A stretch of DNA of 64,000 bases from Halomonas litopenaei (GCF_017303055.1 NZ_JAEKJT010000001.1:372001-436000); one strand, 5' to 3'. Numbered from the stretch's first letter, positions 17,561-27,524 are shown. The notes: generated by a model from the letters alone, not told the origin. Program-made: numbers and translations.

Positions 17561-20500
17561 GTGAGCGATGAAATCCGTACAAACGATGTAAGCGGCAGGA
17601 ATGATGTCGACGGTGTCAGCGATGTAAAGGATGTCAACGAGGTAAGTCGCGAAAACGCGGTTAACGATGTCGATCACCTGGGGCAGGCCTTGCCGCCGTC
17701 CTCGGCGGTGGCGGCCCCAACGGTGATCAGCGAGCGGAGCGTATGGCGCATCAACTTTCAACCTGAAGCCTCTGCGGCAGTGGACGGTTATGCCGTAGAC
17801 AGCGGCAAGGCGTTTGGCGAACAGGCGATTGAGGTCGGGGGCGTGTCCCACCAGTATGGCTGGGTCAGCGGCGCCAGCATTGCCGACGGCGTCGACAACG
17901 GCACCACTCCCCTGTCGCTGGTCGATGTGGATGCGTCCTTGCTGGTTGACCGCTCGGAGAACTTTGACGGGTTGGACCCTCGCCAGGCCAGCTACGCCCA
18001 GATGACGCGTGATGTTGGTGTCGACGTCAATGCGGGATGGGAGATCGAGCTGGCGCCGGGCTTCTATGAGGTTACCCTGGCGGTGGGGGATGTCTCCGGC
18101 CGTTTTGATGCCTTCTATCAGGTCAACGCAGAGGGCGCTTCGCTCATCGATGGGTTTGTGCCCGCGCGGCCCGGCGACTTCCCGTTGGATGCCAACGTTA
18201 CCGACGACACCGATGGCTTTCGCACGACGCTGGTGACCAGGGTGGTCGAGGTCAACGACGGACGCTTGACCCTGGACGCACTGGGCGCGGATGCCCGCAA
18301 CGTCAAGCTGCAATATGTCGAGATTCAGTCGTTGCCGGACCCCACCCCAGGTGATGATCGTGATGCCGTCGATGACTATGCCCGGTTTGTCGGTGCCAGA
18401 GCCGTGGCGGGCGTCGGCAGCCAGGCAGTGGAGGTGGCGCTGGATCGGGACGATGGCGGTTTGCCTACCGGGGTGGATCCGGCCTCGGACATCTTCGTGG
18501 GCGTTCAGGTGGTGGAAGGCAGGGGAGGTGTGCTGCTGGAAAGCCTGGCGGATGGATCTGTGCGCCTGTTCGAGACGGTCACCGGCGTCGAGGTGAACTT
18601 CGACATCAACACCACCGGTGGTTTCGACTCCCTGACTCTATCCCCGGTTGACCCACTCAAGCCCTACACCAGCTATACCCTGGTCATCGATGGTTTCCAG
18701 GATCGCGGTGACAACAGCGATATCGATGCGCCAACCCGTGACTTCCTCAAATACACCAACACCTTTGTCACTGGACCGGTGACCGAGAGAGACGCGGACG
18801 TCGACGTTGCCTTCGAGGGCACCGTCGAGCTCGACGGTGCTGCAGATGATGCTGTTGCCTTTACCTCACTGACACTTAATGGGGCAGGCGACACCCTGTA
18901 TGTGGTCAGCATGGGCGGTCAGATTCGACGCTACGGATTAGACCCGGAAGATGGCTCGCTGGGACCAGGTGAAGTGCTGGACCTGGGATGGGATCCATTC
19001 GCGCAGCCTGATTCGGTGACGGACAATGTGCGCCGGGCCATTATCGGCGTGGCAGAAGACCCCACCGATCCCCAGGTGCTGTGGGTGACCGACAACTATC
19101 CGGTGCCGCTGCTGGGACAGGTGCGCAGGGTGCCAGACTTCAGTGGTCGGCTGTTGAAGATCACCCTGGACGAGGATGGTAGCTTCAGCGGGCAGGTCGA
19201 GGTGTATCTGACCGGCCTGCCACGCTCTGCGGCGGATCATGTCAGCAACAGCATCGAGTTTCGCAAGAACCCTGAGTATGACCCGGAATCCCCCGACGCC
19301 GGCCCCGAGTATCTGTTGTACCTGACCCAGGGGTCCAACACGGGTACCGGCGGCGTCGACAGCGCCTGGGCCAACCGGCCCGAGCGCCTGCTGTCTGCCA
19401 CGGTGCTGGAAATTGATCCGAGCCGAACGCCTCCCGAGGGCGGATTTGACGTCACGACCGAGCCCCTGCCCGAGGATCAGACCCGCTTTCGCGACGACGA
19501 TAACAACCTGAAGGATGATCCCATTTCCATGGGAAACGGGCGGTATCTGGTCTTCGACGAGCGCGGCGTCGCCAGCGTCCAGAACGTCGATGGTAACGTC
19601 CTGTCGACGTTCTACGATCCTTTCGCAGAGGACGCGGTGGCCAAGATCTTTGCCACCGGTATCCGTAACGCCTATGACCTGGTGTGGCACTCGGATGGCC
19701 GGCTGTACGTGCCTACCAACGGGGGCGCCGCAGGAGGCGTGGTGCCGGACGACCCGGCGACACCACAGGATGAGTCGCTGATCAGCGTGGGGCTCCAGGA
19801 CGATTTTCTGTTTACTGTCGATCAGGGGGGCTATTACGGCCACGGCAATCCGTTGCGGGATGAGTACATACTGGATGGTGGCAACCCTACCCGCTTTGAA
19901 GACGCCAACGAGGTGTCGACCTACGCGCCCGGCACCCAGCCGGATCCCAACTATCGGGTGGAAGATACCTACGCTCTGGGACCCAACCGCTCACCCAATG
20001 GGGCCACAGAATTCACCAGCGACATCTTTGGCGATGCCCTGAAAGGCAGCCTGCTGTTCACCGAGTTTTCCGGCGGTAATGATATTCGCTGGATACGCCT
20101 GGACGATGACGGCAAGGTCATCAGCGACGATGTGCTGCGTGACAGTGACGGCGGCGTCATCCGTTACAACAGCCCCCTGGATATCATCGAAAACCCGGCC
20201 ACCGGGCAGCTGTATCTATTGACCTTGAATCGGCGTACCGGCGAAAGCCAACTGGTCCGTCTGGATCCGGTATTGCCAGAACCGCCTGAGCCGCCGGAGC
20301 AGCCTGTGAAGCTGGCTACCATCCAGGCCGAGGACGATACCCCGAACGACGGTACCAGCGCCACGCTGTCAATGACCGGCGATGTCGCGATTTTTCAGGG
20401 CATAGCAGAGGGCACGCCAGGCCTGCGACCGGGCAGCTACGGCAACGATGGCAATCTCGATGATCGCGACGGTGTCGGTGGCGGCTATGCCGACTTTGGC

Positions 20501-22897
20501 GTCAGCGCCCAGGATTGGATCACCTTTGGCTTCACCCTGGCGCCGGAGGAAGCAGGCTACAACGTGCTGCGCATCCGCTATGCCAATGGCGGCGGCAAGG
20601 AACGCCCACTGGAGATATTCATCAACGGCGAAAGCCATGGGCTGGTGAGCTTTCCGGCTGCCCCGAGCCTTCCCAGCCTGGATGAAAGGTGGAACCTGTG
20701 GATGACCCAGGATGTACAGATCGACCTGCCGGCGGGGGAGGTCGAGGTTCGCCTGCAATCCCTAGGCAGGGCGGGCCCGAACATTGACCAGCTCGAGGTG
20801 TGGCAGGGCGATGCCTTTGGTCATATGGGCTATGAGGCAGAAGAAGCGATGCTTCAGGGTGTGGTGCCAACGTCCGATGACAGTGGTCGTGATGCTTCTG
20901 GCGAGGCCTATGTCGCGCTGTCCGACGCCCAGGAACAACGTATCACCTGGGCGATTCGGGTCGAGCAGGACGGACACTACGAGCTGGGGTTTCGCTACTA
21001 CCTTCCCGCGGATGGCGAGCCGCGTCAGCTGCCGTTCTCGCTCGATGGCGTCGAGCTGGCGCCGCTGCAGCTTGCGGCGGACAGCGAGACAGCCGATGAC
21101 TGGGTGTACGTGAACGTGGAGGTATTCCTGGAGGCGGGAAGCCATGCGCTGGCGTTGGCCTCAGTGGGGGGGAGTGCGGTCGACGTCGACCTGCTATGGG
21201 TGCCGGACCTGTCACGGGAAGCCATCCGTGAGGCTATCAACCACCCAGCAGACGCCACCGATGGCATGCGTATCGCGCTGGATGACGGCGTGTCTGGCCT
21301 GGTCTCCAGTCCGCGCGCTGCCGATGCGTTTTTCACGGTCAGCGAGTCAGGCCTATACCGACTGGACCTGACGGTAGGCGAACCGGGGGACGAGATTGAC
21401 GTCACCCTCAATGGGGAGCCATTGCCGCCCCCGTTGCAGGCCGACGATGGCGCTGGCGGGGTGTTCTGGTACGTCGAGCTTGAGGCCGGCACCGAGTATC
21501 GCTGGCACCTGATATCGGATGATGACAGCAGCTCCCGGGTCGAGGCGGTGGAGGTGGCGCCGGTCGCTGTGGCAGAGGGGGCCGACGTGAGCCTGGTGAA
21601 CGCCGAGAGCCAGTTCTTCCACGACCGTCTGTTGTTCAACTATTTAGATATCAATGACTTTGCGGCCCCTGATCGGGATTTCAGGGAAACCGGCCTGGCG
21701 CGCATTACCAATGAAGGCAGCGAACCCCTGCAGATTCTGAATGCGATGCTCGATGGACCCTTTAGGCTGGCCGATGCCGACGCGCTGCAAGGGCGCGTGC
21801 TGGCAGCAGGCGAGTCCATCGACATCACGGTCATGTTCGATCGTGACAGTTACCAGGCGCCCGAGCGCAATGACGATGATGGACGTTTCTTTGGCCGGCT
21901 GACGCTGTTGACCAACGACGCCGACTCGCCGGTGACGTCCCTTGAGCTGGCGGGCTTCTGGCAGGCTCAGGACGAGGGCGGTTGGGAACCCACCGTGGAT
22001 GAGATCTGGAGCGTGGCCGGGCTTGGCAACCGCATCGGCGGGCTGCCCCTCGCCGGTGGCGGCGGTGGGCCTGGCTCCCCCCTGTACGACTTTGGCTACT
22101 ATCGTCCTGTCACTGACGAGGAGGTGCTGTCGCGTTACTGGACCTTTGCCGACGGTGTCGACAGCGTGCGCATCACCCAGCTCGCGTCCATGCAGAATCC
22201 CGGTGGGGCAGCGTTAGGGGTACATGCCTTCCAGGATACCTCCCAGGATCTCAGCCTGCTGCCCCACGGCCCGGACCAGAACCAGTCGCTGCTGCCACGC
22301 ACCTTTGGGCGTGGTGAGTTTCCGGAGGTCACCTTGCAGCGCTCTGACATACCGGAAGACTGGACCGGGGACGCGCTGTTTGGCTTCGAGATCGCGAGGC
22401 TGTCGTCAGATCCGTCCCTCAATCCCACTGGCCAGGGCACGCCCCCAGCCAATGGCCCTGATCTGGAGCGAGGCTACTTCATTCGTCTGTTCCAGGCCCT
22501 GGACGAGGAGGGCAACGACATCCCGGATACCTACCTGGTCATCCAGGATTTCAATGGCGGTAATTTCGATTACAACGACAACATGTACGTGATCGAAGGC
22601 ATCAAGCCGATGTACGACGGCGATGGCGTGGTCCCGACGGCCCTAATGACTGGACAAAGGCCCGACCAGCAACTCGACCAGCAGCCCGTTGCGGACGTCA
22701 CCATGTGGTCAGAGGAGGCGCCGCAGCCAGACGTGGCGCCACAGCCAGACGTGTCGCCACAGGGGGATCTTCGCCCGTGGCTTCTGCGGCAAGAATCAAG
22801 ACAGCAGGAGGCTGAGCAGCAACGCCAGGCACCACCGCCCTCTGACGATATCGCGGAGGTGCAGGGCCTGCCCGATTCCGGGAGCGATATCTGGTGA
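17561..22897 (+). CDS. Second large modular secreted protein, paralogue of the giant protein
   Basis: The protein has 1778 residues. The GTG start is supported by a GGGGAGGGCGGGG tract just upstream. It parallels positions about 5740-10660 of the giant gene module by module: malectin-like domain (residues about 60-260), Ig-like segment with TSYTLVIDGFQDRG, glucose/sorbosone-dehydrogenase-like propeller containing NAYDLVWHS, GPNID jelly roll (about 1070), a degenerate second jelly roll, choice-of-anchor-D-like domain and one DYND-ending module. The N-terminus is a low-complexity Asn/Asp/Val segment without a signal peptide. The C-terminus has three AP(Q)PDV-like repeats and a Gln-rich tail. 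It lacks the C-terminal CBM6 triplet and cadherin-like domains of its larger paralogue. The lack of a signal peptide fits type I secretion by the adjacent exporter (inference), and no RTX repeats were found. Confidence 0.85.
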   Translation: MSDEIRTNDVSGRNDVDGVSDVKDVNEVSRENAVNDVDHLGQALPPSSAVAAPTVISERSVWRINFQPEASAAVDGYAVDSGKAFGEQAIEVGGVSHQYGWVSGASIADGVDNGTTPLSLVDVDASLLVDRSENFDGLDPRQASYAQMTRDVGVDVNAGWEIELAPGFYEVTLAVGDVSGRFDAFYQVNAEGASLIDGFVPARPGDFPLDANVTDDTDGFRTTLVTRVVEVNDGRLTLDALGADARNVKLQYVEIQSLPDPTPGDDRDAVDDYARFVGARAVAGVGSQAVEVALDRDDGGLPTGVDPASDIFVGVQVVEGRGGVLLESLADGSVRLFETVTGVEVNFDINTTGGFDSLTLSPVDPLKPYTSYTLVIDGFQDRGDNSDIDAPTRDFLKYTNTFVTGPVTERDADVDVAFEGTVELDGAADDAVAFTSLTLNGAGDTLYVVSMGGQIRRYGLDPEDGSLGPGEVLDLGWDPFAQPDSVTDNVRRAIIGVAEDPTDPQVLWVTDNYPVPLLGQVRRVPDFSGRLLKITLDEDGSFSGQVEVYLTGLPRSAADHVSNSIEFRKNPEYDPESPDAGPEYLLYLTQGSNTGTGGVDSAWANRPERLLSATVLEIDPSRTPPEGGFDVTTEPLPEDQTRFRDDDNNLKDDPISMGNGRYLVFDERGVASVQNVDGNVLSTFYDPFAEDAVAKIFATGIRNAYDLVWHSDGRLYVPTNGGAAGGVVPDDPATPQDESLISVGLQDDFLFTVDQGGYYGHGNPLRDEYILDGGNPTRFEDANEVSTYAPGTQPDPNYRVEDTYALGPNRSPNGATEFTSDIFGDALKGSLLFTEFSGGNDIRWIRLDDDGKVISDDVLRDSDGGVIRYNSPLDIIENPATGQLYLLTLNRRTGESQLVRLDPVLPEPPEPPEQPVKLATIQAEDDTPNDGTSATLSMTGDVAIFQGIAEGTPGLRPGSYGNDGNLDDRDGVGGGYADFGVSAQDWITFGFTLAPEEAGYNVLRIRYANGGGKERPLEIFINGESHGLVSFPAAPSLPSLDERWNLWMTQDVQIDLPAGEVEVRLQSLGRAGPNIDQLEVWQGDAFGHMGYEAEEAMLQGVVPTSDDSGRDASGEAYVALSDAQEQRITWAIRVEQDGHYELGFRYYLPADGEPRQLPFSLDGVELAPLQLAADSETADDWVYVNVEVFLEAGSHALALASVGGSAVDVDLLWVPDLSREAIREAINHPADATDGMRIALDDGVSGLVSSPRAADAFFTVSESGLYRLDLTVGEPGDEIDVTLNGEPLPPPLQADDGAGGVFWYVELEAGTEYRWHLISDDDSSSRVEAVEVAPVAVAEGADVSLVNAESQFFHDRLLFNYLDINDFAAPDRDFRETGLARITNEGSEPLQILNAMLDGPFRLADADALQGRVLAAGESIDITVMFDRDSYQAPERNDDDGRFFGRLTLLTNDADSPVTSLELAGFWQAQDEGGWEPTVDEIWSVAGLGNRIGGLPLAGGGGGPGSPLYDFGYYRPVTDEEVLSRYWTFADGVDSVRITQLASMQNPGGAALGVHAFQDTSQDLSLLPHGPDQNQSLLPRTFGRGEFPEVTLQRSDIPEDWTGDALFGFEIARLSSDPSLNPTGQGTPPANGPDLERGYFIRLFQALDEEGNDIPDTYLVIQDFNGGNFDYNDNMYVIEGIKPMYDGDGVVPTALMTGQRPDQQLDQQPVADVTMWSEEAPQPDVAPQPDVSPQGDLRPWLLRQESRQQEAEQQRQAPPPSDDIAEVQGLPDSGSDIW
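22718..22771 (+). repeat. 18-bp in-frame tandem repeat, 3 copies
   Basis: Three 18-bp units (22718-22735, 22736-22753, 22754-22771) encode APQPDV, APQPDV and SPQGDL near the C-terminus of the 1778-aa protein. The first two copies are almost identical at DNA level and the third is diverged. This is consistent with slippage or duplication that preserved the frame. Confidence 0.7.
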
Positions 22898-23074
22898 AGG
22901 CGGGAGTGATCGAAGTTATAGCGTCTTGATTTGGCGACACTTGGTGTGGTTGCCCGGCGACAGAGGTGGTTGTACGAACTTTGCGATACCCTACGACGAT
23001 ATCGCCTCTATGGGTTGTCACAGTGAATCGATAACCAGAGGCAAGAGTATCAGGGTCAATAGGGGATCAAGAGT

Positions 23075-23269
23075 ATGCCGATGGTAACTTCTGCTGCGAA
23101 ATGGCTGATGCCGCTTCTGCTGATCATGACCGTTGCGGGCTGTAGCTACGAACCGGCGCGCATCTCGTCTGAGCCGTTGATCATCCTTGACGATGATCAT
23201 CGTGACCACGGCGGCCATCACGGCGGCGACTTCTGTCCGCCGGGGCAAGCCAAGAAAGGCCGTTGCTAG
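23075..23269 (+). CDS. Small putative lipoprotein with CPPGQAKKGRC tail
   Basis: A 64-residue protein. Residues about 8-23 form a hydrophobic signal peptide ending in a lipobox (TVAGC), so lipidation at Cys23 and membrane anchoring are predicted. The mature part has a His/Gly/Asp stretch (HRDHGGHHGGD) followed by FCPPGQAKKGRC, a C-terminal pattern I know from small uncharacterised gammaproteobacterial lipoproteins. AGGGGATC is correctly spaced before the ATG. It follows the 1778-aa gene by 177 bp on the same strand, and no terminator was seen between them. The His-rich stretch could bind metal, but that is a guess. Confidence 0.65.
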   Translation: MPMVTSAAKWLMPLLLIMTVAGCSYEPARISSEPLIILDDDHRDHGGHHGGDFCPPGQAKKGRC

Positions 23270-23423
23270 GCTCTACTGCCAGCAAGGCACCAGTGTCAGC
23301 CAGGCGCGGTGGCTAGCCGCCGCACCGACGGCTGGCAACTGCCTTGGGATGGATGTCAAAGGTTGACCGACGTCAATTAAACGGGTGGCCTGCTGGTGGT
23401 GGCAAAAACGCCAGGTCAGGCCA

Positions 23424-23455
23424 CGCCAAGCTGGCCTGCTACGGCCAGCTTGGCG
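23424..23455. other. Perfect 13-bp inverted repeat (hairpin)
   Basis: CGCCAAGCTGGCC (23424-23436) and its exact reverse complement (23443-23455) are separated by 6 nt. There is no T-tract on either side, so it is not a canonical intrinsic terminator, although it lies 155 bp after the lipoprotein gene and could protect or end that transcript. The rest of the 433-bp gap holds a short tandem repeat but no recognised gene. Confidence 0.6.
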
Positions 23456-23549
23456 GTGATGATGGTCCCGGGAGTGGTATCAAGGTCGGGTTTTCCGGCA
23501 CTATCATGGGGTAGACTCGCTCAGGAGCAGGCTTGGCTTGCTATGGCCC

Positions 23550-23594
23550 GAGCTGCTGTGGCCTGAACTGCTGTGGCCTGAACTGCTGTGGCCA
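23550..23594. repeat. 15-bp tandem repeat, 3 copies
   Basis: Three head-to-tail copies of a GAACTGCTGTGGCCT-type unit (23550-23564, 23565-23579, 23580-23594) differ by single bases. A second short direct repeat, TAGACTCGCTCAGG, lies on both sides (near 23512 and 23601). The array is upstream of the amidohydrolase gene. Confidence 0.75.
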
Positions 23595-23702
23595 GGGATA
23601 GACTCGCTCAGGTACCGTTTCGTGGAGACGGTACTGAAGTGGTGCCCCAGGGTACGCAAGACACGGGGAGCGAGGTCGCGTCATCACCGGAGACCGATGT
23701 AG

Positions 23703-24737
23703 ATGAAACTGTTTTACCATCCTGACCAGGAACGTCACGCACCCCCTCAGTTCTTGAAGCGAGGCGTGTTGAGCGATTCGCCCGAAGGGCCGCGTCGGTC
23801 AGAGTTGCTGAGCGAAGGTCTCGCCGAGGTCGGCCTGGCGCTGACCGCACCCGCCGAAGTCGACAGTCCCAAGTTGAGGGAGCGGCTCAAGGAGATCCAT
23901 ACCGAGCGTTACCTGGATTTTCTCGAGACGATTCATTCCCGTTGGCAAACGCTGCCCGATGCCACCGACTTCGTGACGCCCAACGTGCATCCCTGCGGTG
24001 GTGGCAAGCATTATCCGCGACATCCGGTGGGTCAGGCTGGCTGGCATCTACACGACATGGCCTGCCCGCTGACCGCCACAAGCTTTCAGGGCATTCTGGC
24101 CAGCGCCGCGACGGCTCAGGCTGCCGCTGAAAGCATCGTGTCGGGCGCAGGTACGGCGTATGCACTGTGTCGTCCGCCGGGGCATCACGCTGGGCCAGAT
24201 CGCGCCGGGGGCTTCTGTTATCTCAACAATGCCGCTCTCGCGGCCACCGTGCTGCGCGAACATGTGTCCCAGGTGGCCATCCTGGATATCGATCTTCATC
24301 ACGGTAACGGCACCCAGGACATCTTCTACGACCGCGGCGACGTCTGGACCGGTTCGCTGCACGCTGACCCTGCGGACTTCTATCCCTACTACTGGGGTGG
24401 CGCAGAAGAGACCGGCATCGGCCCTGGGCTAGGGGCCAATCTGAATGTCCCGCTGCCGGTGGGCAGTGGCATCGATGCCTTCCAGGCTGCGCTGGACGAG
24501 CTGCTCGATGCCATGGCGAGCTTTAGCCCGGATGCACTGGTACTGGCGCTGGGGCTGGATGCCCACAAGGATGATCCTCTGGCGGGGCTGAGCCTCGATA
24601 CTCAGGACTTTGTGACGATTGGCCGCCAGGTGGGCGAGCTGGGCCTGCCCACGGTGCTGGTGCAGGAGGGGGGTTATCCGACCCCGGCGCTGAGCCGTAA
24701 TCTCGCTGCCTTTCTGCGCGGGTTCACCGATACCTGA
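23703..24737 (+). CDS. Acetylpolyamine amidohydrolase (HDAC superfamily)
   Basis: A cytoplasmic zinc hydrolase predicted to remove acetyl groups from acetylated polyamines, of 344 residues. Visible motifs: catalytic His pair at 161-162 (CRPPGHHAG), zinc ligands Asp197 and His199 (LDIDLHHGNG) and Asp286 (LGLDAHKDD), and catalytic Tyr325 (QEGGY). Spacing and length match the bacterial acetylpolyamine amidohydrolase (AphA) type within the histone-deacetylase fold better than AcuC. It is monocistronic, with the next gene 475 bp away. Substrate assignment is by family resemblance, and a broader deacetylase role is possible. Confidence 0.85.
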   Translation: MKLFYHPDQERHAPPQFLKRGVLSDSPEGPRRSELLSEGLAEVGLALTAPAEVDSPKLRERLKEIHTERYLDFLETIHSRWQTLPDATDFVTPNVHPCGGGKHYPRHPVGQAGWHLHDMACPLTATSFQGILASAATAQAAAESIVSGAGTAYALCRPPGHHAGPDRAGGFCYLNNAALAATVLREHVSQVAILDIDLHHGNGTQDIFYDRGDVWTGSLHADPADFYPYYWGGAEETGIGPGLGANLNVPLPVGSGIDAFQAALDELLDAMASFSPDALVLALGLDAHKDDPLAGLSLDTQDFVTIGRQVGELGLPTVLVQEGGYPTPALSRNLAAFLRGFTDT

Positions 24738-24749
24738 GAGCGCTGGGCA

Positions 24750-24789
24750 TGAGTTTGCTGCGGCGACCATGAGTTTGCTGCGGCGACAT
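24750..24789 (+). repeat. 20-bp direct repeat, 2 copies, just after the stop codon
   Basis: CATGAGTTTGCTGCGGCGAC occurs twice in tandem starting a dozen bases after the amidohydrolase stop codon. A partial third copy (ATTGTTGCGGCC) follows. It belongs to a window-wide pattern of short tandem repeats next to gene ends. Confidence 0.7.
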
Positions 24790-24874
24790 TGTTGCGGCCA
24801 CATAGCACGGTCGCCTTAGCCGCTGACGTCCTCTAGAGCTGACGTTCTCCAGAAAAGCGCCACAAAAAAGAAAA

Positions 24875-24899
24875 GCGCCACGACCGATGGACGTGGCGC
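24875..24899 (-). terminator. Hairpin terminator with U-tract on the minus side
   Basis: An 8-bp stem GCGCCACG/CGTGGCGC with a 9-nt loop. On the minus strand it is followed by a T-rich tract; on the plus strand only a weak AATCTTTT follows. It may end the amidohydrolase transcript or act in both directions. The rest of the 475-bp gap shows nothing else recognisable. Confidence 0.5.
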
Positions 24900-25212
24900 A
24901 GCAATCTTTTCGCTTTCTTTCCTCCCTGAGGCACTATCCCGGTGCCTGAACTCCCTCGATGCGTCCTGCATCGTCGCATCCGTGACGCTCATGGGGCAGT
25001 ATCCGTTGCCCGATGTTGCCTGAACACGAGTGTAGTATGTCCTGCCAATATGACAAATCCGTAAACGCCGCGTGATGCTTTGGTGACATCCCGCAGCCAG
25101 CGCTTTTCTGGTATCCTTCGCGCCGACTTTTGCGGGAAACCTGCGCTATTCCTGGCTTTGCGCCGAGGTTTTCCCCTCCCTCAACCCTCGTAACCCCAAC
25201 TCGGATGTTCCT

Positions 25213-26562
25213 ATGAACGCTGTAATTATTGCCGTTCTGGTGATGGTGGGCCTGTCGCTGGCGCGGGTCTCGGTGGTGCTGGCGCTGGTGGTCGGCGCCC
25301 TGGTGGGTGGCCTGGTCGGTGGTCTGTCCATCGAGGATACCCTGGCGGCTTTCAATGACGGCGTAGGGGGAGGTGCCAAGGTGGCGCTGGCCTATGCCAC
25401 GCTGGGGGCCTTCGCGGTGGCGATTTCTCGCTCGGGCCTGCCTGACCTGCTGGCCCGACGCCTGATCACCTTGCTGGGGCAGGAATCCAGTGCATCTCGC
25501 CAGGCCACGGTCAAGTATCTGTTGCTGGGCAGCGTTCTGTTGGTCGCGGTATCGTCCCAGAACCTGATTCCCGTGCACATCGCCTTCATCCCGATCCTGA
25601 TTCCGCCGCTGCTCAAGGTCATGAACCAGCTGCGTATGGACCGTCGCGCCGTGGCCTGTGCCCTGACCTTTGGCCTGACGGCGCCCTATATGCTGCTGCC
25701 GGTGGGATTTGGCGCGATCTTCCTCAACGATATTCTGCTGGCCAATATCAATCAGGCCGGGGAGAGCCTTGGCCTCGAGATCGGCCGTGCCATGGTGCCC
25801 ATGGCGATGGGCGTGCCCGTGGCTGGCATGTTCCTGGGATTGCTGGTGGCGGTGTTTCTGTCCTATCGCAAGCCTCGTGACTACTCTGAGGCCGAGCTGA
25901 CCCATCATGCCCACGGCCATGAAGCGGGCGACACCGAGGAGCCCCGCGCGCTGGGGCTGATCATGTCGGTGGTGGCCATCGTCGCGGCGCTGGGTATCCA
26001 GCTTTACACCGGTTCCATGATCCTGGGCGGGCTGGTCGGTTTCTCGCTGCTGTCCATGGGCGGCATCTTCCGCTGGCGCGAGGCGGACGACCTGTTCACC
26101 AGCGGCATGCGCATGATGGCGCTGATTGGCTTCATCATGATCTCCGCTTCGGGCTTTGCGGCGGTGATGACGGCCACCGGCGATATCGAGAGCCTGGTCA
26201 GTGCCAGTGTCGAGGTCATCGGCGACAACCGCGGCCTGGCGGCGCTGCTGATGTTGCTGGTCGGTCTGTTCATTACCCTGGGCATCGGCTCCTCGTTTTC
26301 CACCATCCCCATCATTGCCGCCATCTTTGTTCCGCTGGCGGTGCAGTTCGGTTTCTCCGATCTGGCGACGGTGGCCCTGGTGGGTACCGCAGCGGCGTTG
26401 GGTGATGCGGGTTCACCTGCCTCGGATTCCACCTTGGGTCCGACCTCGGGGCTCAATGTGGACCGCCAGCACGACCACATCTGGGATAGCGTCGTGCCGA
26501 CCTTCGTGCACTACAACATTCCGCTGGTGGCCTTTGGCTGGCTCGCGGCAATGACGCTTTAG
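25213..26562 (+). CDS. Na+/H+ antiporter family protein (NhaC superfamily, YuiF-like)
   Basis: A polytopic inner-membrane transporter of 449 residues with about 11-12 hydrophobic helices. The N-terminus ([22 protein letters not shown]) and the C-terminal signature ([21 protein letters not shown]) match the Na_H_antiport_2/NhaC-like family. Some members (Bacillus YuiF/HisP) are thought to be amino-acid permeases, so the substrate (Na+ or amino acid) is uncertain. In a halophile, Na+ extrusion is plausible. A His/Glu-rich cytoplasmic loop ([13 protein letters not shown]) lies near residue 235. It is monocistronic, with a terminator hairpin about 110 bp downstream. Confidence 0.8.
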   Translation: MNAVIIAVLVMVGLSLARVSVVLALVVGALVGGLVGGLSIEDTLAAFNDGVGGGAKVALAYATLGAFAVAISRSGLPDLLARRLITLLGQESSASRQATVKYLLLGSVLLVAVSSQNLIPVHIAFIPILIPPLLKVMNQLRMDRRAVACALTFGLTAPYMLLPVGFGAIFLNDILLANINQAGESLGLEIGRAMVPMAMGVPVAGMFLGLLVAVFLSYRKPRDYSEAELTHHAHGHEAGDTEEPRALGLIMSVVAIVAALGIQLYTGSMILGGLVGFSLLSMGGIFRWREADDLFTSGMRMMALIGFIMISASGFAAVMTATGDIESLVSASVEVIGDNRGLAALLMLLVGLFITLGIGSSFSTIPIIAAIFVPLAVQFGFSDLATVALVGTAAALGDAGSPASDSTLGPTSGLNVDRQHDHIWDSVVPTFVHYNIPLVAFGWLAAMTL

Positions 26563-26672
26563 TCCTGGGTGCCCGTTGAGGCCCTACGCAGACGTCCTTG
26601 CCAGCGTAAGCGGCAAAAACCTAAGCGGCTCACGTCAGGCAATGACAGTGCACACGCGATAGACCAAAACAG

Positions 26673-26697
26673 TGCCCGTGCTCCCGCAGCACGGGCA
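26673..26697 (+). terminator. Terminator hairpin after the antiporter gene
   Basis: A perfect 10-bp stem (TGCCCGTGCT pairing with AGCACGGGCA) and a 5-nt loop are followed by TTGTCGTTT. It is the only structured element recognised in the 393-bp gap before sodC. Confidence 0.65.
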
Positions 26698-26955
26698 TTG
26701 TCGTTTCAAGGGGGGTGTAAAGGGGGGCTGTAAAGGGTGTTTGACGATATCGCTTACGGGTTGTGCTGATCCGTCACTTTGGTCCAGGCTAAGGGACAGG
26801 GAGTCGCGAGATCGAGTCGTCGAACACGGCCAACTGTCGGCAAGGCTCGGCGCTGAACTCTCTACAGGGAGAGCAAGACGTTCCTGACGGCAGGGTGTTC
26901 CAGAAGGAACGTCGTACCCGATGGAAAGACACTTCACATGGAAAGGAGCCTCTAG

Positions 26956-27474
26956 ATGATCAAGGCAACATGGTGGTTAGGCGCTAGCCTGCTGGTGGCG
27001 GGTACAGCACATGCCGCGACCGAGGTGGAGATGCACCGTGTCAGTACTGACGGCGTGGGAGACAGCGTCGGTACCATCACCTTCGAGGATAGCGATCATG
27101 GCCTGCTGATTACGCCTGCCCTGGAAGGGCTGGACACCGGAATCCACGGCCTGCACGTACACGTCAACCCGGATTGCTCTCCGGCAGAGAAGGGCGGGGA
27201 AGTGGTGGCTGCTGCCGCTGCCGGTGGTCACTATGACCCCGAGGAAACCGGCACCCATCAGGGCCCCTATGGCGATGGACACCTGGGGGATCTGCCCGCA
27301 CTGTCCGTAGGACAGCAGGGCGAAGCCGAGCTGACGACCCTCGCCCCAAGGGTGAAGGAGTCTGACCTGAGCGGCCGCGCGATCATGATTCATGCCGGTG
27401 GCGACAACTACAGCGACGAACCCCACCTTGGTGGTGGCGGAGCCCGCGTCGCCTGTGGGGTCATTGACGGGTAA
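26956..27474 (+). CDS. sodC: Periplasmic Cu/Zn superoxide dismutase
   Basis: Converts superoxide to hydrogen peroxide and oxygen in the periplasm. The protein has 172 residues with a cleavable signal peptide (residues 1-20, ending AHA). The copper-site motif HGLHVHVNPDC, the zinc loop (GGHYDPEETGTHQGPYGDGH) and the C-terminal MIHAGGDNYSD...GGGARVACGVI are all present, including the two cysteines of the conserved disulfide. A strong AAAGGAG ribosome-binding site precedes the ATG. It is monocistronic, and a terminator hairpin begins 13 bp after the stop. Confidence 0.95.
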   Translation: MIKATWWLGASLLVAGTAHAATEVEMHRVSTDGVGDSVGTITFEDSDHGLLITPALEGLDTGIHGLHVHVNPDCSPAEKGGEVVAAAAAGGHYDPEETGTHQGPYGDGHLGDLPALSVGQQGEAELTTLAPRVKESDLSGRAIMIHAGGDNYSDEPHLGGGGARVACGVIDG

Positions 27475-27486
27475 GCGTCAGCCCGA

Positions 27487-27524
27487 GCGGGTCGCGATAA
27501 TGTCGCAATAGTGTCGCGACCCGC
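27487..27524 (+). terminator. Terminator hairpin after sodC
   Basis: An 11-bp perfect stem (GCGGGTCGCGA with TCGCGACCCGC) and a 16-nt loop, followed by GTTTA. The U-tract is short. Confidence 0.6.

Noticed and set aside
26635..26937. A 100-codon minus-strand frame containing CPCCGSTG
   Set aside because: The cysteine motif comes from reading through the antiporter terminator hairpin; the remainder is unrelated to any family and is on the strand opposite both neighbours.
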